Source: an uncultured Bacteroidales bacterium (lineage in GTDB: Bacteria; Bacteroidota; Bacteroidia; Bacteroidales; Paludibacteraceae). Taken from it: a DNA stretch of 49,708 nucleotides. The stretch spans positions 1 through 49,708 of the forward strand of contig CAKVBV010000007.1 in the NCBI GenBank assembly GCA_934725535.1. The letters run 5' to 3'. The translations under genes were made by a program, and so were the position numbers. Of the stretch, positions 34,928 to 43,284 are shown in pieces. The first letter of the stretch is position 1, and every line of letters starts with the position of its first letter. Below the pieces are notes generated by a model. The model searched no databases, had not been told where the DNA came from, and was given only the letters and a program-made list of their open reading frames with translations.

Positions 34928-34954
34928 TGCTTGGGGGACGACGCGGCTCGCGTC
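34928..34954 (-). repeat. Dispersed palindromic element, copy 2
   Basis: This is the exact reverse complement of the 27-base block at 15605-15631. It includes the palindrome GACGCGGCTCGCGTC with an adjoining GGGGGAC arm. It lies in the 270-base gap before the UDP-glucose dehydrogenase gene. I could not find a clear TTTG/TAnnTTTG promoter in that gap. Confidence 0.75.
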
Positions 34955-35048
34955 GTCAAAAGACCATAAGCGTAGACAACCGCACAGGAGTCTCCCCCAC
35001 CAAACCAATGCATATTAATTATTAACTATTACTTATCACTTGAAAGAA

Positions 35049-36287
35049 ATGAACATCGCCATTGCCGGAACAGGATATGTAGGATTGTCCATCGCCACGT
35101 TGCTGGCGCAGCACAATCACGTTACAGCAGTAGATATTGTCCCCGAGAAGGTGGATATGATCAACCGCCGCCAGTCGCCCATTCAGGACGAGTATATCGA
35201 GAAATATCTCGCCGAGAAACCGCTCGACCTCACCGCCACATTGGACGCTCACGCTGCATACCAAAACGCTGATTTTGTGGTGATTGCTGCGCCGACAAAC
35301 TACGACAGCCAGAAAAACTATTTCGACACATCGGCGGTAGAGACAGTGATCCGTCTCGTGATGGAAGCCAATCCCGATGCCATCATGGTCATCAAATCGA
35401 CCATACCCGTGGGGTACACCGAGGGGATCCGCCAAAAGACCGGCAGCAAGAATATCCTCTTCTCGCCCGAGTTTCTGCGTGAGTCGAAAGCACTCTATGA
35501 CAACCTCTACCCGTCGCGTATTATTGTCGGCACCGACCTCAGCGACGCCCGTCTCGTGGAGGCGGCGCACACCTTTGCGGGCTTGCTCCAGCAGGGGGCT
35601 ATCAAAACGGATATTGACACCCTCTATATGGGTTTCACCGAGGCGGAAGCGGTCAAACTCTTTGCCAACACCTACCTCGCCCTGCGCGTCAGTTACTTCA
35701 ACGAACTCGACACCTACGCCGAGATGAAAGGACTTGATACACAAGCCATTATCGACGGCGTATGTCTCGACCCGCGTATCGGTACCCACTACAACAACCC
35801 CTCTTTCGGCTACGGCGGTTACTGCCTGCCCAAGGACACCAAACAGTTGCTCGCCAACTACCGGGACGTACCCGAGAACCTCATCGAGGCGATTGTGGAG
35901 AGCAACCGCACCCGCAAGGATTTCATTGCCGACCGCGTATTGGCAAAAGCGGGCTACTACGACTACTACAGCCGCGGCGATTTCAACCCCGGCGAGGAGC
36001 ATACCTGTACGATAGGCGTCTATCGCCTGACGATGAAGTCCAATTCGGACAATTTCCGCCAGTCGAGTATCCAAGGGATTATGAAACGTGTGAAAGCCAA
36101 GGGCGCACAGGTCATCATCTACGAACCCACCCTGCCCGACGGCAGCACGTTCTTCGGCTCGTTGGTTGTCAACGACTTGCAGAAGTTCAAATCGCTCTCC
36201 CAAGCCATCATCGCCAACCGCTACGACACCTGCTTGGACGACGTAAAAGACAAAGTCTATACCCGCGACATCTTCCATAAAGATTAA
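35049..36287 (+). CDS. ugd: UDP-glucose 6-dehydrogenase
   Basis: The 412-residue enzyme oxidises UDP-glucose to UDP-glucuronate with two NAD. It has MNIAIAGTGYVGLSIATLLA, VDIVPEKVDMINRRQSPI, the shortened-type APTNYD loop, IKSTIPVGYTEGIRQKTG, FSPEFLRESKALYDNLYPSR and the catalytic Cys in FGYGGYCLPKDTKQLLANY near residue 260. This is the compact enterobacterial Ugd subtype, different from the TviB-like enzyme just upstream. The start is the ATG at 35049; an in-frame TTG at 35040 would add three residues. A perfect palindrome follows 9 bases after the stop. Confidence 0.93.
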   Translation: MNIAIAGTGYVGLSIATLLAQHNHVTAVDIVPEKVDMINRRQSPIQDEYIEKYLAEKPLDLTATLDAHAAYQNADFVVIAAPTNYDSQKNYFDTSAVETVIRLVMEANPDAIMVIKSTIPVGYTEGIRQKTGSKNILFSPEFLRESKALYDNLYPSRIIVGTDLSDARLVEAAHTFAGLLQQGAIKTDIDTLYMGFTEAEAVKLFANTYLALRVSYFNELDTYAEMKGLDTQAIIDGVCLDPRIGTHYNNPSFGYGGYCLPKDTKQLLANYRDVPENLIEAIVESNRTRKDFIADRVLAKAGYYDYYSRGDFNPGEEHTCTIGVYRLTMKSNSDNFRQSSIQGIMKRVKAKGAQVIIYEPTLPDGSTFFGSLVVNDLQKFKSLSQAIIANRYDTCLDDVKDKVYTRDIFHKD

Positions 36288-36292
36288 GAAGA

Positions 36293-36323
36293 TATATTTG
36301 CGGTCGAAGATTTCGACCGCAAA
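36293..36323. promoter_or_regulatory. Perfect palindrome overlapping a candidate -7 element before dinD
   Basis: TTTGCGGTCGAA (36297-36308) and TTCGACCGCAAA (36312-36323) form 12-base perfect arms around GAT. The left arm completes TATATTTG (36293-36300), a match to the -7 consensus, though no TTTG lies 20 bases upstream. There is no T-run after it. It could be an operator for dinD or a ugd terminator hairpin. Confidence 0.6.
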
Positions 36324-36344
36324 TCAGCGAATAGCGAAACCACG

Positions 36345-37178
36345 ATGAAGAAAGAAGATATAACAGCATTATTCAGGCAGTTCGAGCAAGCGTCTTGCGA
36401 AGTAGAGGGCGTAGAATGTTGGAGTGCACGCGAGTTATACCCTATCTTGGGTTACACGCAGTGGCGCAACTTTTTCAATACCATTGACAAAGCCAAGGAA
36501 GCGTGCGTCCAATCAGGACAACAAGTAGCATATCATTTTGCTGACGTCAGCAAAACGATAGCCATGCCGAAAGGTGCTGAAAAACAAATAGATGATATAT
36601 TCCTCACCCGCTATGCGTGCTACTTGGTTGCGCAAAATGGTGACCCTCGAAAGCCACAGATAGCCTTTGCTCAAAGTTATTTTGCAGTACAAACACGTCG
36701 TGCAGAATTGATTGAGCAACGAATTTTAGAGGCAGAACGAGTGAAGGCACGTATCAAGTTGCAGGAAACAGAGAAGCATCTTTCAGGAGTTCTCTACGAA
36801 CGTGGTGTGGATAGTCAGGGATTTGCCATTATCCGTTCTAAAGGTGACCAAGCATTGTTCAACTTGACCACGCTGCAACTCAAGCACCGTCTCTGTATGC
36901 CGGAGTCTCGTCCTGTGGCAGATTTCTTACCGACAATCAGCATCAAAGCCAAAGATTTTGCTGCAGAAATGACATCCGTTAATGTACAAGCCAAAGACCT
37001 GCGAGGTCAATCAAAGATAGAACAGGAGCATGTGGACAACAATCTGGCTGTCAGAAAGATGCTATTGGAACGAGGTATTGTGCCTGAACAATTACCCGCT
37101 GCCGAAGATGTAAAGAAAGTGGAACGCCGCCTCAAAAGCGAGCAAAAACAGGCTCTCACTAATAGCAAAAAGAAATAA
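36345..37178 (+). CDS. dinD: DNA damage-inducible protein D (DinD)
   Basis: The 277-residue protein is a full-length DinD homologue. It begins with an N-terminal ECWSARELYPILGYTQWRNF domain (BRO-N/KilA-like fold), then NGDPRKPQIAFAQSYFAVQTRRAELIEQR and a helical segment. The C-terminal part has GFAIIRSKGDQALFN, FLPTISIKAKDFAAEMT and KIEQEHVDNNLAVRKMLLERGIVPEQLP. E. coli DinD is induced by DNA damage and inhibits RecA filament pairing. Its presence at the left edge of the Wzx/Wzy cluster is accessory-like. The perfect palindrome just upstream is a good candidate for its control site. Confidence 0.93.
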   Translation: MKKEDITALFRQFEQASCEVEGVECWSARELYPILGYTQWRNFFNTIDKAKEACVQSGQQVAYHFADVSKTIAMPKGAEKQIDDIFLTRYACYLVAQNGDPRKPQIAFAQSYFAVQTRRAELIEQRILEAERVKARIKLQETEKHLSGVLYERGVDSQGFAIIRSKGDQALFNLTTLQLKHRLCMPESRPVADFLPTISIKAKDFAAEMTSVNVQAKDLRGQSKIEQEHVDNNLAVRKMLLERGIVPEQLPAAEDVKKVERRLKSEQKQALTNSKKK

Positions 37179-37190
37179 CTGCATTTTCAC

Positions 37191-38573
37191 ATGTCCCTTA
37201 TTGACCGCATACTAAACAAACTCAACTTGTCGGAGACCAAGAAAAAGGTTGTCCGGAATTTGCTATGGGCGGTAACGGGGAAAGTGGTTACGCTGTTGGG
37301 CAGCCTGTTGGTCGGTATTTTTGTCGCCCGCTACTTGGGACCCGAACAATACGGACTAATGAACTATGTAGTCAGTTATGTGGCTTTGTTTCAGGTATTT
37401 GCCTCATTCGGATTGGATAATATAGAGATACGGGAAGAGGCGAAATGCAAGGGTACGGGTGAATACGGACGAACACCATCTGCAGAAGCGAACACTATTC
37501 TCGGTACGGCTTTCGGACTGAAACTTATCTTTGCCGCCATCACAATGGCATTGGTTATTACCACGGCGTGGATATTCGAGGCAGATACTTTTACCAAATG
37601 GATGATAACGCTCTATTCGCTGAGTATGATTATGCAGACATTCAGCGTCATCCGCAACTATTTCACATCGATTGTTTGGAACGAGTATATCGTCAAGACC
37701 GAAATTAGCCGTACACTCATAGGTGCGGGCATCAAGGTCGTTTTGCTGCTGCTCCACGCCCCATTGGTATGGTTCATTGCCGCCACACTATTTGATACCG
37801 TTCTTATTGCGGGAGGATATCTGCTCTCATACCGCAAAAAAATAGCCTCGCCACAATTGTGGTCGTTTGACAAAGCGACCGCCAAATACCTCATTAAGGA
37901 AGCGTTCCCATTACTGCTCAGCGGTGCCGCTGTAGTTATCTACCAGCGCATTGACCAAGTAATGATTGGCAATATGATAGACAAAGAGGCGGTCGGTTTT
38001 TTCTCAGTTGCAACAGCCTTTGTGGGGGTGTTAATGTTTGTCCCCATTACACTGACTGATACCTATATGCCTATTATATCCAGTCTATGGAACACGGACA
38101 AAGAAGCATATAAACGGCAAAACCAGCAATTTATGAATATCACAGTCTGGGGAACACTGCTATGCTCTATAGTGGTATGCGTGTTGTCTTATCCGCTTAT
38201 CCGCTACACGTTTGGTCAGCAATATCTCCCCGCCGTCCCCATACTGCAAGTACTTGCATTTAAGGCGGTCAGTGTGGCATTTAGCAGTGTTGCAGGAAAA
38301 ATGATTGTGGCAGAAGGTTTGCAAAAATGGACGATACTGCGTGATACAACCGGCTGTATAGTTTGCGTATTGCTCAACTATCTGCTTTTGCAACGCTTTG
38401 GCGTAATAGCCGCTGCGTGGATAGCCATTGCCAGCAACCTTGCTGCCGGTTATCTGTCTTCCCTTATTATTCCTGCGTACAGGCATACGTTTGTCTGCCA
38501 AACTAAATGTCTGTTCTTCGGTTGGAAAGACCTAACAAAAATCGTATCTCTTGTAAAAGCAGAAAATAGATAA
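37191..38573 (+). CDS. wzx: Wzx-type lipid-linked oligosaccharide flippase
   Basis: The 460-residue integral membrane protein has about 12-14 predicted transmembrane segments, such as VVTLLGSLLVGIFVARYLGPEQYGLMNYV and SGAAVVIYQRIDQVMIGNM. It matches the polysaccharide-transport (MOP) superfamily pattern. It would flip the undecaprenyl-diphosphate-linked repeat unit to the periplasmic face. The short N-terminal amphipathic part (SLIDRILNKLNLSETKKKVVRN) is typical. It starts 12 bases after dinD, and its stop shares one base with the start of the polymerase gene (TAATG). Together they define a Wzx/Wzy-dependent pathway. Confidence 0.93.
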   Translation: MSLIDRILNKLNLSETKKKVVRNLLWAVTGKVVTLLGSLLVGIFVARYLGPEQYGLMNYVVSYVALFQVFASFGLDNIEIREEAKCKGTGEYGRTPSAEANTILGTAFGLKLIFAAITMALVITTAWIFEADTFTKWMITLYSLSMIMQTFSVIRNYFTSIVWNEYIVKTEISRTLIGAGIKVVLLLLHAPLVWFIAATLFDTVLIAGGYLLSYRKKIASPQLWSFDKATAKYLIKEAFPLLLSGAAVVIYQRIDQVMIGNMIDKEAVGFFSVATAFVGVLMFVPITLTDTYMPIISSLWNTDKEAYKRQNQQFMNITVWGTLLCSIVVCVLSYPLIRYTFGQQYLPAVPILQVLAFKAVSVAFSSVAGKMIVAEGLQKWTILRDTTGCIVCVLLNYLLLQRFGVIAAAWIAIASNLAAGYLSSLIIPAYRHTFVCQTKCLFFGWKDLTKIVSLVKAENR

Positions 38574-39838
38574 TGATGATGTACATTCCATTCATATGGT
38601 TTATGGGGTTGACTATCTATTTATGGAGAAAACAACAATGTATCGATGTGAGTGTATTCTTGGCTGCGGAATACACATTAACAGCCCTTTGTGCAATACT
38701 ATGCGTACATTTGGGATATCTTGGAGGAGGAGGTATTCAATATACCAATAGTGATTTACAACTTAATGCCGTACCAACAATCACATACTGTATACTGCAT
38801 ACTATACTCATTCTGCCATTCAGTAGGTTAAATCCTCAACGTATAAAAGAGGTGTCTATTCCAAGCAAAAACATCTTCAGTTGGTTTACTTGTTTTTTGA
38901 TAGCGGTTGCATTGCTGAACTTGTATATTGTAGCAGATAATGTTATTCAAGTTCTTATCCATAAAGATTTTGCAGCAGTGCGATCAGCACACTATGCAGG
39001 AGACGATACGTTGGCTAATATAAAAGCAAAATCGCTACCACACATATTGGGATATTTTTACTATTTTAATCGCACAACCATTTTAGCTCTACCTTGCTTT
39101 TTCTACAGTTTATGTTTTTTTAATAAAAAATGGTGGTTTAATCTATGCTTGCTCTGTTGTGCACTATCGTTGCCATTGTTTGGTATTACAAATGCAGACA
39201 GAACTGAAATCATATTCTTTGCACAATGTTTCTGCCTTTGTTTCTTTCTATTCCGCCCATTTATCAAACATACGCAGTGGACATTTCTAAAAAAAGTGCT
39301 CATTCCACTTGGCATTATTGGAGTATTATATATAGGTGCTGTTACGATTGCACGTTTTGGTGAAAAGGAACAGGGAACGCAAGGCGGCGCACTACAATAT
39401 GCAGGACAGGGATACTTAAATTTCTGCTATTTTTTTGAGCATTGCAATAGCAAAAATATACATACAGAACGTATGTTTCCTCTCACTAATAAAATTATAC
39501 AAGATGAAATAGACTATACGCTATTGAGAGAGGAAATTAGCAGCGAACAGGGATTCTTTATTAGTGTTTTTGCCACATATTTAGGAGATTTTCTATGTGA
39601 TACAGGAATAGGAGGAATGCTATTATGGGCATTATGTTTTCTTGTTCTGTTGTTGTTAACTATCCCTAAGACCACTGATGCAATCTCTTTTGGGCAGGTG
39701 TTTTGGTATTATATGATGGCAACCATCCCAATGTTTGGCATTTTTTACTACCCTTACTTCTCTTGGTTACAAGTTGTTTGCATCATCGTATGTGCTATTA
39801 TGTCTATATTGTTTCATTTTACATTCAAATTCAACTAA
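38573..39838 (+). CDS. wzy: Wzy-like repeat-unit polymerase
   Basis: The 421-residue protein has about 10-12 hydrophobic segments and a larger extramembrane loop near residues 265-320 (RFGEKEQGTQGGALQYAGQGYLNFCYFFE). This matches the general design of O-antigen/capsule polymerases, which vary greatly in sequence. It would join flipped repeat units on the periplasmic side. The polymerase call rests on topology and on its position directly between the flippase and a glycosyltransferase. The gene is strikingly AT-rich, as is usual for wzy. Both ends overlap neighbouring genes by one base (TAATG). Confidence 0.8.
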   Translation: MMMYIPFIWFMGLTIYLWRKQQCIDVSVFLAAEYTLTALCAILCVHLGYLGGGGIQYTNSDLQLNAVPTITYCILHTILILPFSRLNPQRIKEVSIPSKNIFSWFTCFLIAVALLNLYIVADNVIQVLIHKDFAAVRSAHYAGDDTLANIKAKSLPHILGYFYYFNRTTILALPCFFYSLCFFNKKWWFNLCLLCCALSLPLFGITNADRTEIIFFAQCFCLCFFLFRPFIKHTQWTFLKKVLIPLGIIGVLYIGAVTIARFGEKEQGTQGGALQYAGQGYLNFCYFFEHCNSKNIHTERMFPLTNKIIQDEIDYTLLREEISSEQGFFISVFATYLGDFLCDTGIGGMLLWALCFLVLLLLTIPKTTDAISFGQVFWYYMMATIPMFGIFYYPYFSWLQVVCIIVCAIMSILFHFTFKFN

Positions 39839-40734
39839 TGCTTATCTATACCATCATAGTTACCTACAATGGGTGTCGTTGGGTGGATTTCTGTTTAGGG
39901 AGTCTGCGTAAGTCATCCATACAAACCATTCCACTTGTGATTGACAACTGCTCTACAGACACAACAGTGGCTTATATCCGAGAACAATATCCAGAAACTT
40001 TACTATTTCCACAAGAGAAGAACCTTGGTTTTGGACAAGCGAACAACGTGGGATTTCACTATGCCTTGACACACAATGCCGATTATGTGCTTTTACTCAA
40101 TCAAGATGCGGCCATTGCCCCCAATACCATAGAATTAATGCTCACACAAAGCGATGGTCATTCTCTCTTATCTCCAATACATCTAAACGGCAAAGGAGAT
40201 AAGATTGATCATAATTTCCGCCAAAATACATTATTTCATAGTCCTGTAGTTATTGATGATTTAGTAGCAAAAGGACAACTCGAACCGCACTATGAAATAG
40301 GAGAAGTTTGTGCTGCCTGTTGGTTACTCCCTATATCCATAGTGCAACGTATCGGCGGTTTTAATCCTCTATTTGCACAATATGGTGAAGACAACAATTA
40401 CTATCAACGCCTTTGTTACCACCATATTCGCATACTTTTAGTGCCAACTGCACGTGCTTATCATGATCGTAAAATTCAAGGGAACATGAAGGCTTATAAA
40501 AAACGCATTTTATATCGCCAATTACTACTCAACGCTACAAATATCAACCTTAACGCGTTACAATGTTTGTATGAGCAGTTCGCTGTCTTATACCGATGCT
40601 ATACATATAGTCTCATTCATGGTGAATATATCATTGGTACATATTTATGCGCCATATTAGGTTTGTTTATAAGAACAAAGCAAATTATTTATAGCAGAAA
40701 AATAGAAAAACAAATACAACAAACATGGCTATAA
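39838..40734 (+). CDS. GT2 glycosyltransferase, rhamnosyltransferase-like
   Basis: The 298-residue protein has MLIYTIIVTYNGCRWVDFCL, VIDNCSTDTTVAYI near residue 35, EKNLGFGQANNVGF and LLNQDAAI near residue 88, plus QYGEDNNYYQRL as the downstream acidic motif. It is a clear relative of the gene at 3979-4893. The start at 39838 shares one base with the wzy stop; a longer in-frame reading would lie inside wzy. It should transfer a sugar to the lipid-linked precursor. The C-terminus has hydrophobic and basic segments that may aid membrane contact. Confidence 0.88.
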   Translation: MLIYTIIVTYNGCRWVDFCLGSLRKSSIQTIPLVIDNCSTDTTVAYIREQYPETLLFPQEKNLGFGQANNVGFHYALTHNADYVLLLNQDAAIAPNTIELMLTQSDGHSLLSPIHLNGKGDKIDHNFRQNTLFHSPVVIDDLVAKGQLEPHYEIGEVCAACWLLPISIVQRIGGFNPLFAQYGEDNNYYQRLCYHHIRILLVPTARAYHDRKIQGNMKAYKKRILYRQLLLNATNINLNALQCLYEQFAVLYRCYTYSLIHGEYIIGTYLCAILGLFIRTKQIIYSRKIEKQIQQTWL

Positions 40735-41906
40735 GGGTTATATACATATTATCTTCCACATCTACACAAGGTGGAGCAAGCAAATCATTTATGGTGATGC
40801 TTGATAGGTTACGCGCTATGGGAGTAGAAGCCACCGTTGTGTTACCAAACACGCAAGGTTTGTATCAAGAATTACAGGCACAAGGAGTATCCGTAGTAGC
40901 ATATACCTACCGCATGGCGGTATATCCGCCTTGCAATAACATCAAAGATTTCGTACTCTGGTTGCCACGCCTATGCGGACGCCTTATAGTAAATCACAGA
41001 CCGACTCGCAAAGTTGAACAACTGTGCCGAAAGATACACCCCGATATTGTACACACGAATGTAAGTGTAATAGACATCGGTTATTGTGCTGCCCGACATC
41101 TTCACATACCTCATGTATGGCATATCCGCGAATATGGAGACCTTGATTTTCACCTATATCATTATCCAACTCGCGCCAACCAACTGCATCGTTATCATAC
41201 TCAAAATTCCTATACAATCTGTATCACACGTGACATACAGCGTCACAATTGTTTAGAGAATACCCCGACATCGAGAGTGATATACAATGGCATTCTTTCT
41301 ACACCACCATCACCGCAGAAGCAGAATTATACACAGACAGCCCCTTTTTTCCTTTTTGCCGGACATATCGAACCTGCCAAAGGTGTGTATGAACTGCTGC
41401 AAGCCTATGCCGCCTACACCCTGCAAACACAGCACATCCTACCATTATACATAGCTGGAGCAGTATGCAACAACGATTATATGGCACAACTGCAAAACTT
41501 AATAAAGGAACAGCACATAGGAAATTTAGTTCATTTTTTAGGAGAACGTAAAGATATTGACAACCTGGAACAACATGCTACAGCCGTAATCATTCCTTCT
41601 ATCAGCGAGGGTTTCGGGCGCGTAATGCCTGAAGCAATGTATAATAAGACGCTCGTCATAGCCCATAATACGGCTGGCACAAAGGAACAATTAGACAATG
41701 GCGTGCAACTGACTGGTAATGAGATTGCGCTGCGCTACAATACACAAGAAGAACTCACACAACATCTTACTTATGTATCGAGTTATCCCCAAGAGAAATA
41801 TCTGCCCATAATAGAACCTGCCTACACTACCGTATCACGGCTCTATACGGCAGACCAAAATGCACAGCAGATAATGCTCTTTTATAAAGATATTTTACAA
41901 CAATGA
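40725..41906 (+). CDS. GT4 glycosyltransferase
   Basis: This 393-residue GT-B enzyme has the N-terminal RVIYILSSTSTQGGASKSFM acceptor-side loop. The C-terminal donor domain has PFFLFAGHIEPAKGVYELLQAY, VHFLGERKDIDNLEQHATAVIIPSISEGFGRVMPEAMYNKTLVIAHNTAGTKEQ, quoted for the E-x7-E motif region (EGFGRVMPE), which binds the nucleotide-sugar. It is a retaining transferase of the repeat unit. Its start overlaps the upstream gene by 10 bases and its stop overlaps the acetyltransferase start by four, so it is firmly inside the operon. Confidence 0.92.
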   Translation: MAIRVIYILSSTSTQGGASKSFMVMLDRLRAMGVEATVVLPNTQGLYQELQAQGVSVVAYTYRMAVYPPCNNIKDFVLWLPRLCGRLIVNHRPTRKVEQLCRKIHPDIVHTNVSVIDIGYCAARHLHIPHVWHIREYGDLDFHLYHYPTRANQLHRYHTQNSYTICITRDIQRHNCLENTPTSRVIYNGILSTPPSPQKQNYTQTAPFFLFAGHIEPAKGVYELLQAYAAYTLQTQHILPLYIAGAVCNNDYMAQLQNLIKEQHIGNLVHFLGERKDIDNLEQHATAVIIPSISEGFGRVMPEAMYNKTLVIAHNTAGTKEQLDNGVQLTGNEIALRYNTQEELTQHLTYVSSYPQEKYLPIIEPAYTTVSRLYTADQNAQQIMLFYKDILQQ

Positions 41907-42535
41907 AACAATTGCTTATCTATATTGGTCGTTTGTGGGCTTATATCTGCCCGAGAAGCATAAAACAGGCTATACAGGATGTATATCGTTTTCTTTATAC
42001 TGGGTATTATTGTCGCTTTCTGCATAGTGTTGGCAAACGAACGACTATTTATCCTCCATTTACCGACTTTCAAGGCGGACAATACATATCCATAGGGGAG
42101 TATTGCACCATAGGAGAAAATGTAGAACTGACGGCATGGGATAACTACAAAGGACAAACATTCACGCCGGAAATTCGCATCGGAAATGGTAGTTCTATTC
42201 GTAGGGGTTCGCATATTTCCGCTATCAATAAGATAATCATAGGAAATAACCTACTCACAGGTCCGTATGTGCTTATTACAGATCATTCTCATGGTTGTAG
42301 TTGCTACGAAGAATTAGATACTCGTCCCAATGATCGCCCACTTTATTCCAAAGGTGCAATAATTATCGGCAATAATGTATGGATTGGCGAGAAAGCCAGC
42401 ATTATGCCGGGAGTTTCTATTGGCGATGGAGCAATCATTGCAGCAAACAGCGTGGTAACACACGATGTTCCTGCTTATTCAGTTGCCGCAGGCTGTCCTG
42501 CAAAAGTGATAAAGATATTGGATGATAACAAATAA
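41903..42535 (+). CDS. WcaF-like sugar O-acetyltransferase
   Basis: The 210-residue left-handed beta-helix acetyltransferase has an N-terminal helical leader of about 45 residues, then hexapeptide repeats, ITDHSHG with the catalytic-type His, IIIGNNVWIGEKASIMPGVSIGDGAIIAANSVVTHDVPAYSVAAGCPAKVI (quoted for the standard signature) and a short tail. It would O-acetylate a sugar with acetyl-CoA. It is the last gene of the wzx-wzy-GT2-GT4-acetyltransferase operon; a new promoter follows about 40 bases after its stop. Confidence 0.9.
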   Translation: MKQLLIYIGRLWAYICPRSIKQAIQDVYRFLYTGYYCRFLHSVGKRTTIYPPFTDFQGGQYISIGEYCTIGENVELTAWDNYKGQTFTPEIRIGNGSSIRRGSHISAINKIIIGNNLLTGPYVLITDHSHGCSCYEELDTRPNDRPLYSKGAIIIGNNVWIGEKASIMPGVSIGDGAIIAANSVVTHDVPAYSVAAGCPAKVIKILDDNK

Positions 42536-42575
42536 GTGTTATGGACTGCCATTTCAAAAAATATAGCGATACATA

Positions 42576-42607
42576 TTTGGAATAATTATCTTTATTTTGT
42601 AACTTTG
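42576..42607 (+). promoter_or_regulatory. Promoter before the toxin-remnant locus
   Basis: TTTG at 42576-42579 is followed after exactly 20 bases by TAACTTTG (42600-42607), a perfect Bacteroidales match. The expected start is near 42614. It serves the short remnant at 42660 and the gene at 42755, and may also drive the regulator gene at 43285. Confidence 0.8.
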
Positions 42608-42659
42608 CAGCGAATAAAATAATTAGTATGTAAGTATTCATCCATTGCACTTAAAAATA

Positions 42660-42752
42660 ATGATTGTATATCACGGGACAAATATCATTATGGAGGACCC
42701 CGTAATGCACGTTTGCGGTCATAACGAGGATTTTTTTATTACACGCACTTGA
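42660..42752 (+). pseudogene. Probable N-terminal remnant of a DUF3990-type protein
   Basis: A 30-codon frame reads MIVYHGTNIIMEDPVMHVCG, then HNEDFFITRT and TGA. MIVYHGTN with a following H-x-x-x-x-DF is, as I recall, how DUF3990 proteins begin. These are ~150-residue proteins with an ADP-ribosyltransferase-like fold found in toxin-like pairs. Only the first fifth is present and the frame then stops, so I read it as a remnant left by a deletion. It has its own promoter and leads straight into the gene at 42755. A functional short leader peptide is the alternative. Confidence 0.5.
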
Positions 42753-42754
42753 TT

Positions 42755-43222
42755 ATGAACAATAAATATTTTGCAGATATCACACTCACATTCAACGATT
42801 TGTATTTTGTCTGCTATATGATAGAACGAGTAGCACGCACAATACACCAACGCAACCGATACGTAGTGGAGCGGATAGGATACGAAGGATTGTTACACGA
42901 ATTGTCTATAGCAGATACCAATCACTGCCTTAATCCCGAACAGGTGGTATCGGATTGGATAGAAACATATCGGTTGGAGCAAGGTAGTACTGATATAACC
43001 TTGGTTGACCCACGCTACACGGATAAACTACCAACCGAGACACAAATGGGGAAAGTGTATGCTCGTCTCATTCAGTCGGTCAATCAAACAGATGATGTAC
43101 CAGCAACGATTATGCAAGTATATAGTTCTCCTATTTGCGATGTCATTGACAACTACAATATAGGTGCCTATTATGAGCCCAGTTATGTCCAAACTCGCGC
43201 TTATATAAACGGAGGATTTTAG
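42755..43222 (+). CDS. Unknown protein, possible partner of a DUF3990 toxin
   Basis: This 155-residue soluble protein begins MNNKYFADITLTFNDLYFVCYMIERVARTIHQRNRYV (quoted in part) and ends YYEPSYVQTRAYINGGF. It is helical in the N-terminal half, with no membrane segment or catalytic motif that I can name. From memory, similar Bacteroidota proteins sit beside DUF3990 genes, and a remnant of one lies just upstream here. An antitoxin-like or partner role is therefore an inference of moderate weight. The start is the ATG at 42755, not the upstream in-frame TTG at 42749. Confidence 0.65.
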   Translation: MNNKYFADITLTFNDLYFVCYMIERVARTIHQRNRYVVERIGYEGLLHELSIADTNHCLNPEQVVSDWIETYRLEQGSTDITLVDPRYTDKLPTETQMGKVYARLIQSVNQTDDVPATIMQVYSSPICDVIDNYNIGAYYEPSYVQTRAYINGGF

Positions 43223-43284
43223 AAAATGTAGTAGGACAATTATAACTCTCAAAGGCTATAAATTAGAACAACTTTATCCCTCTT

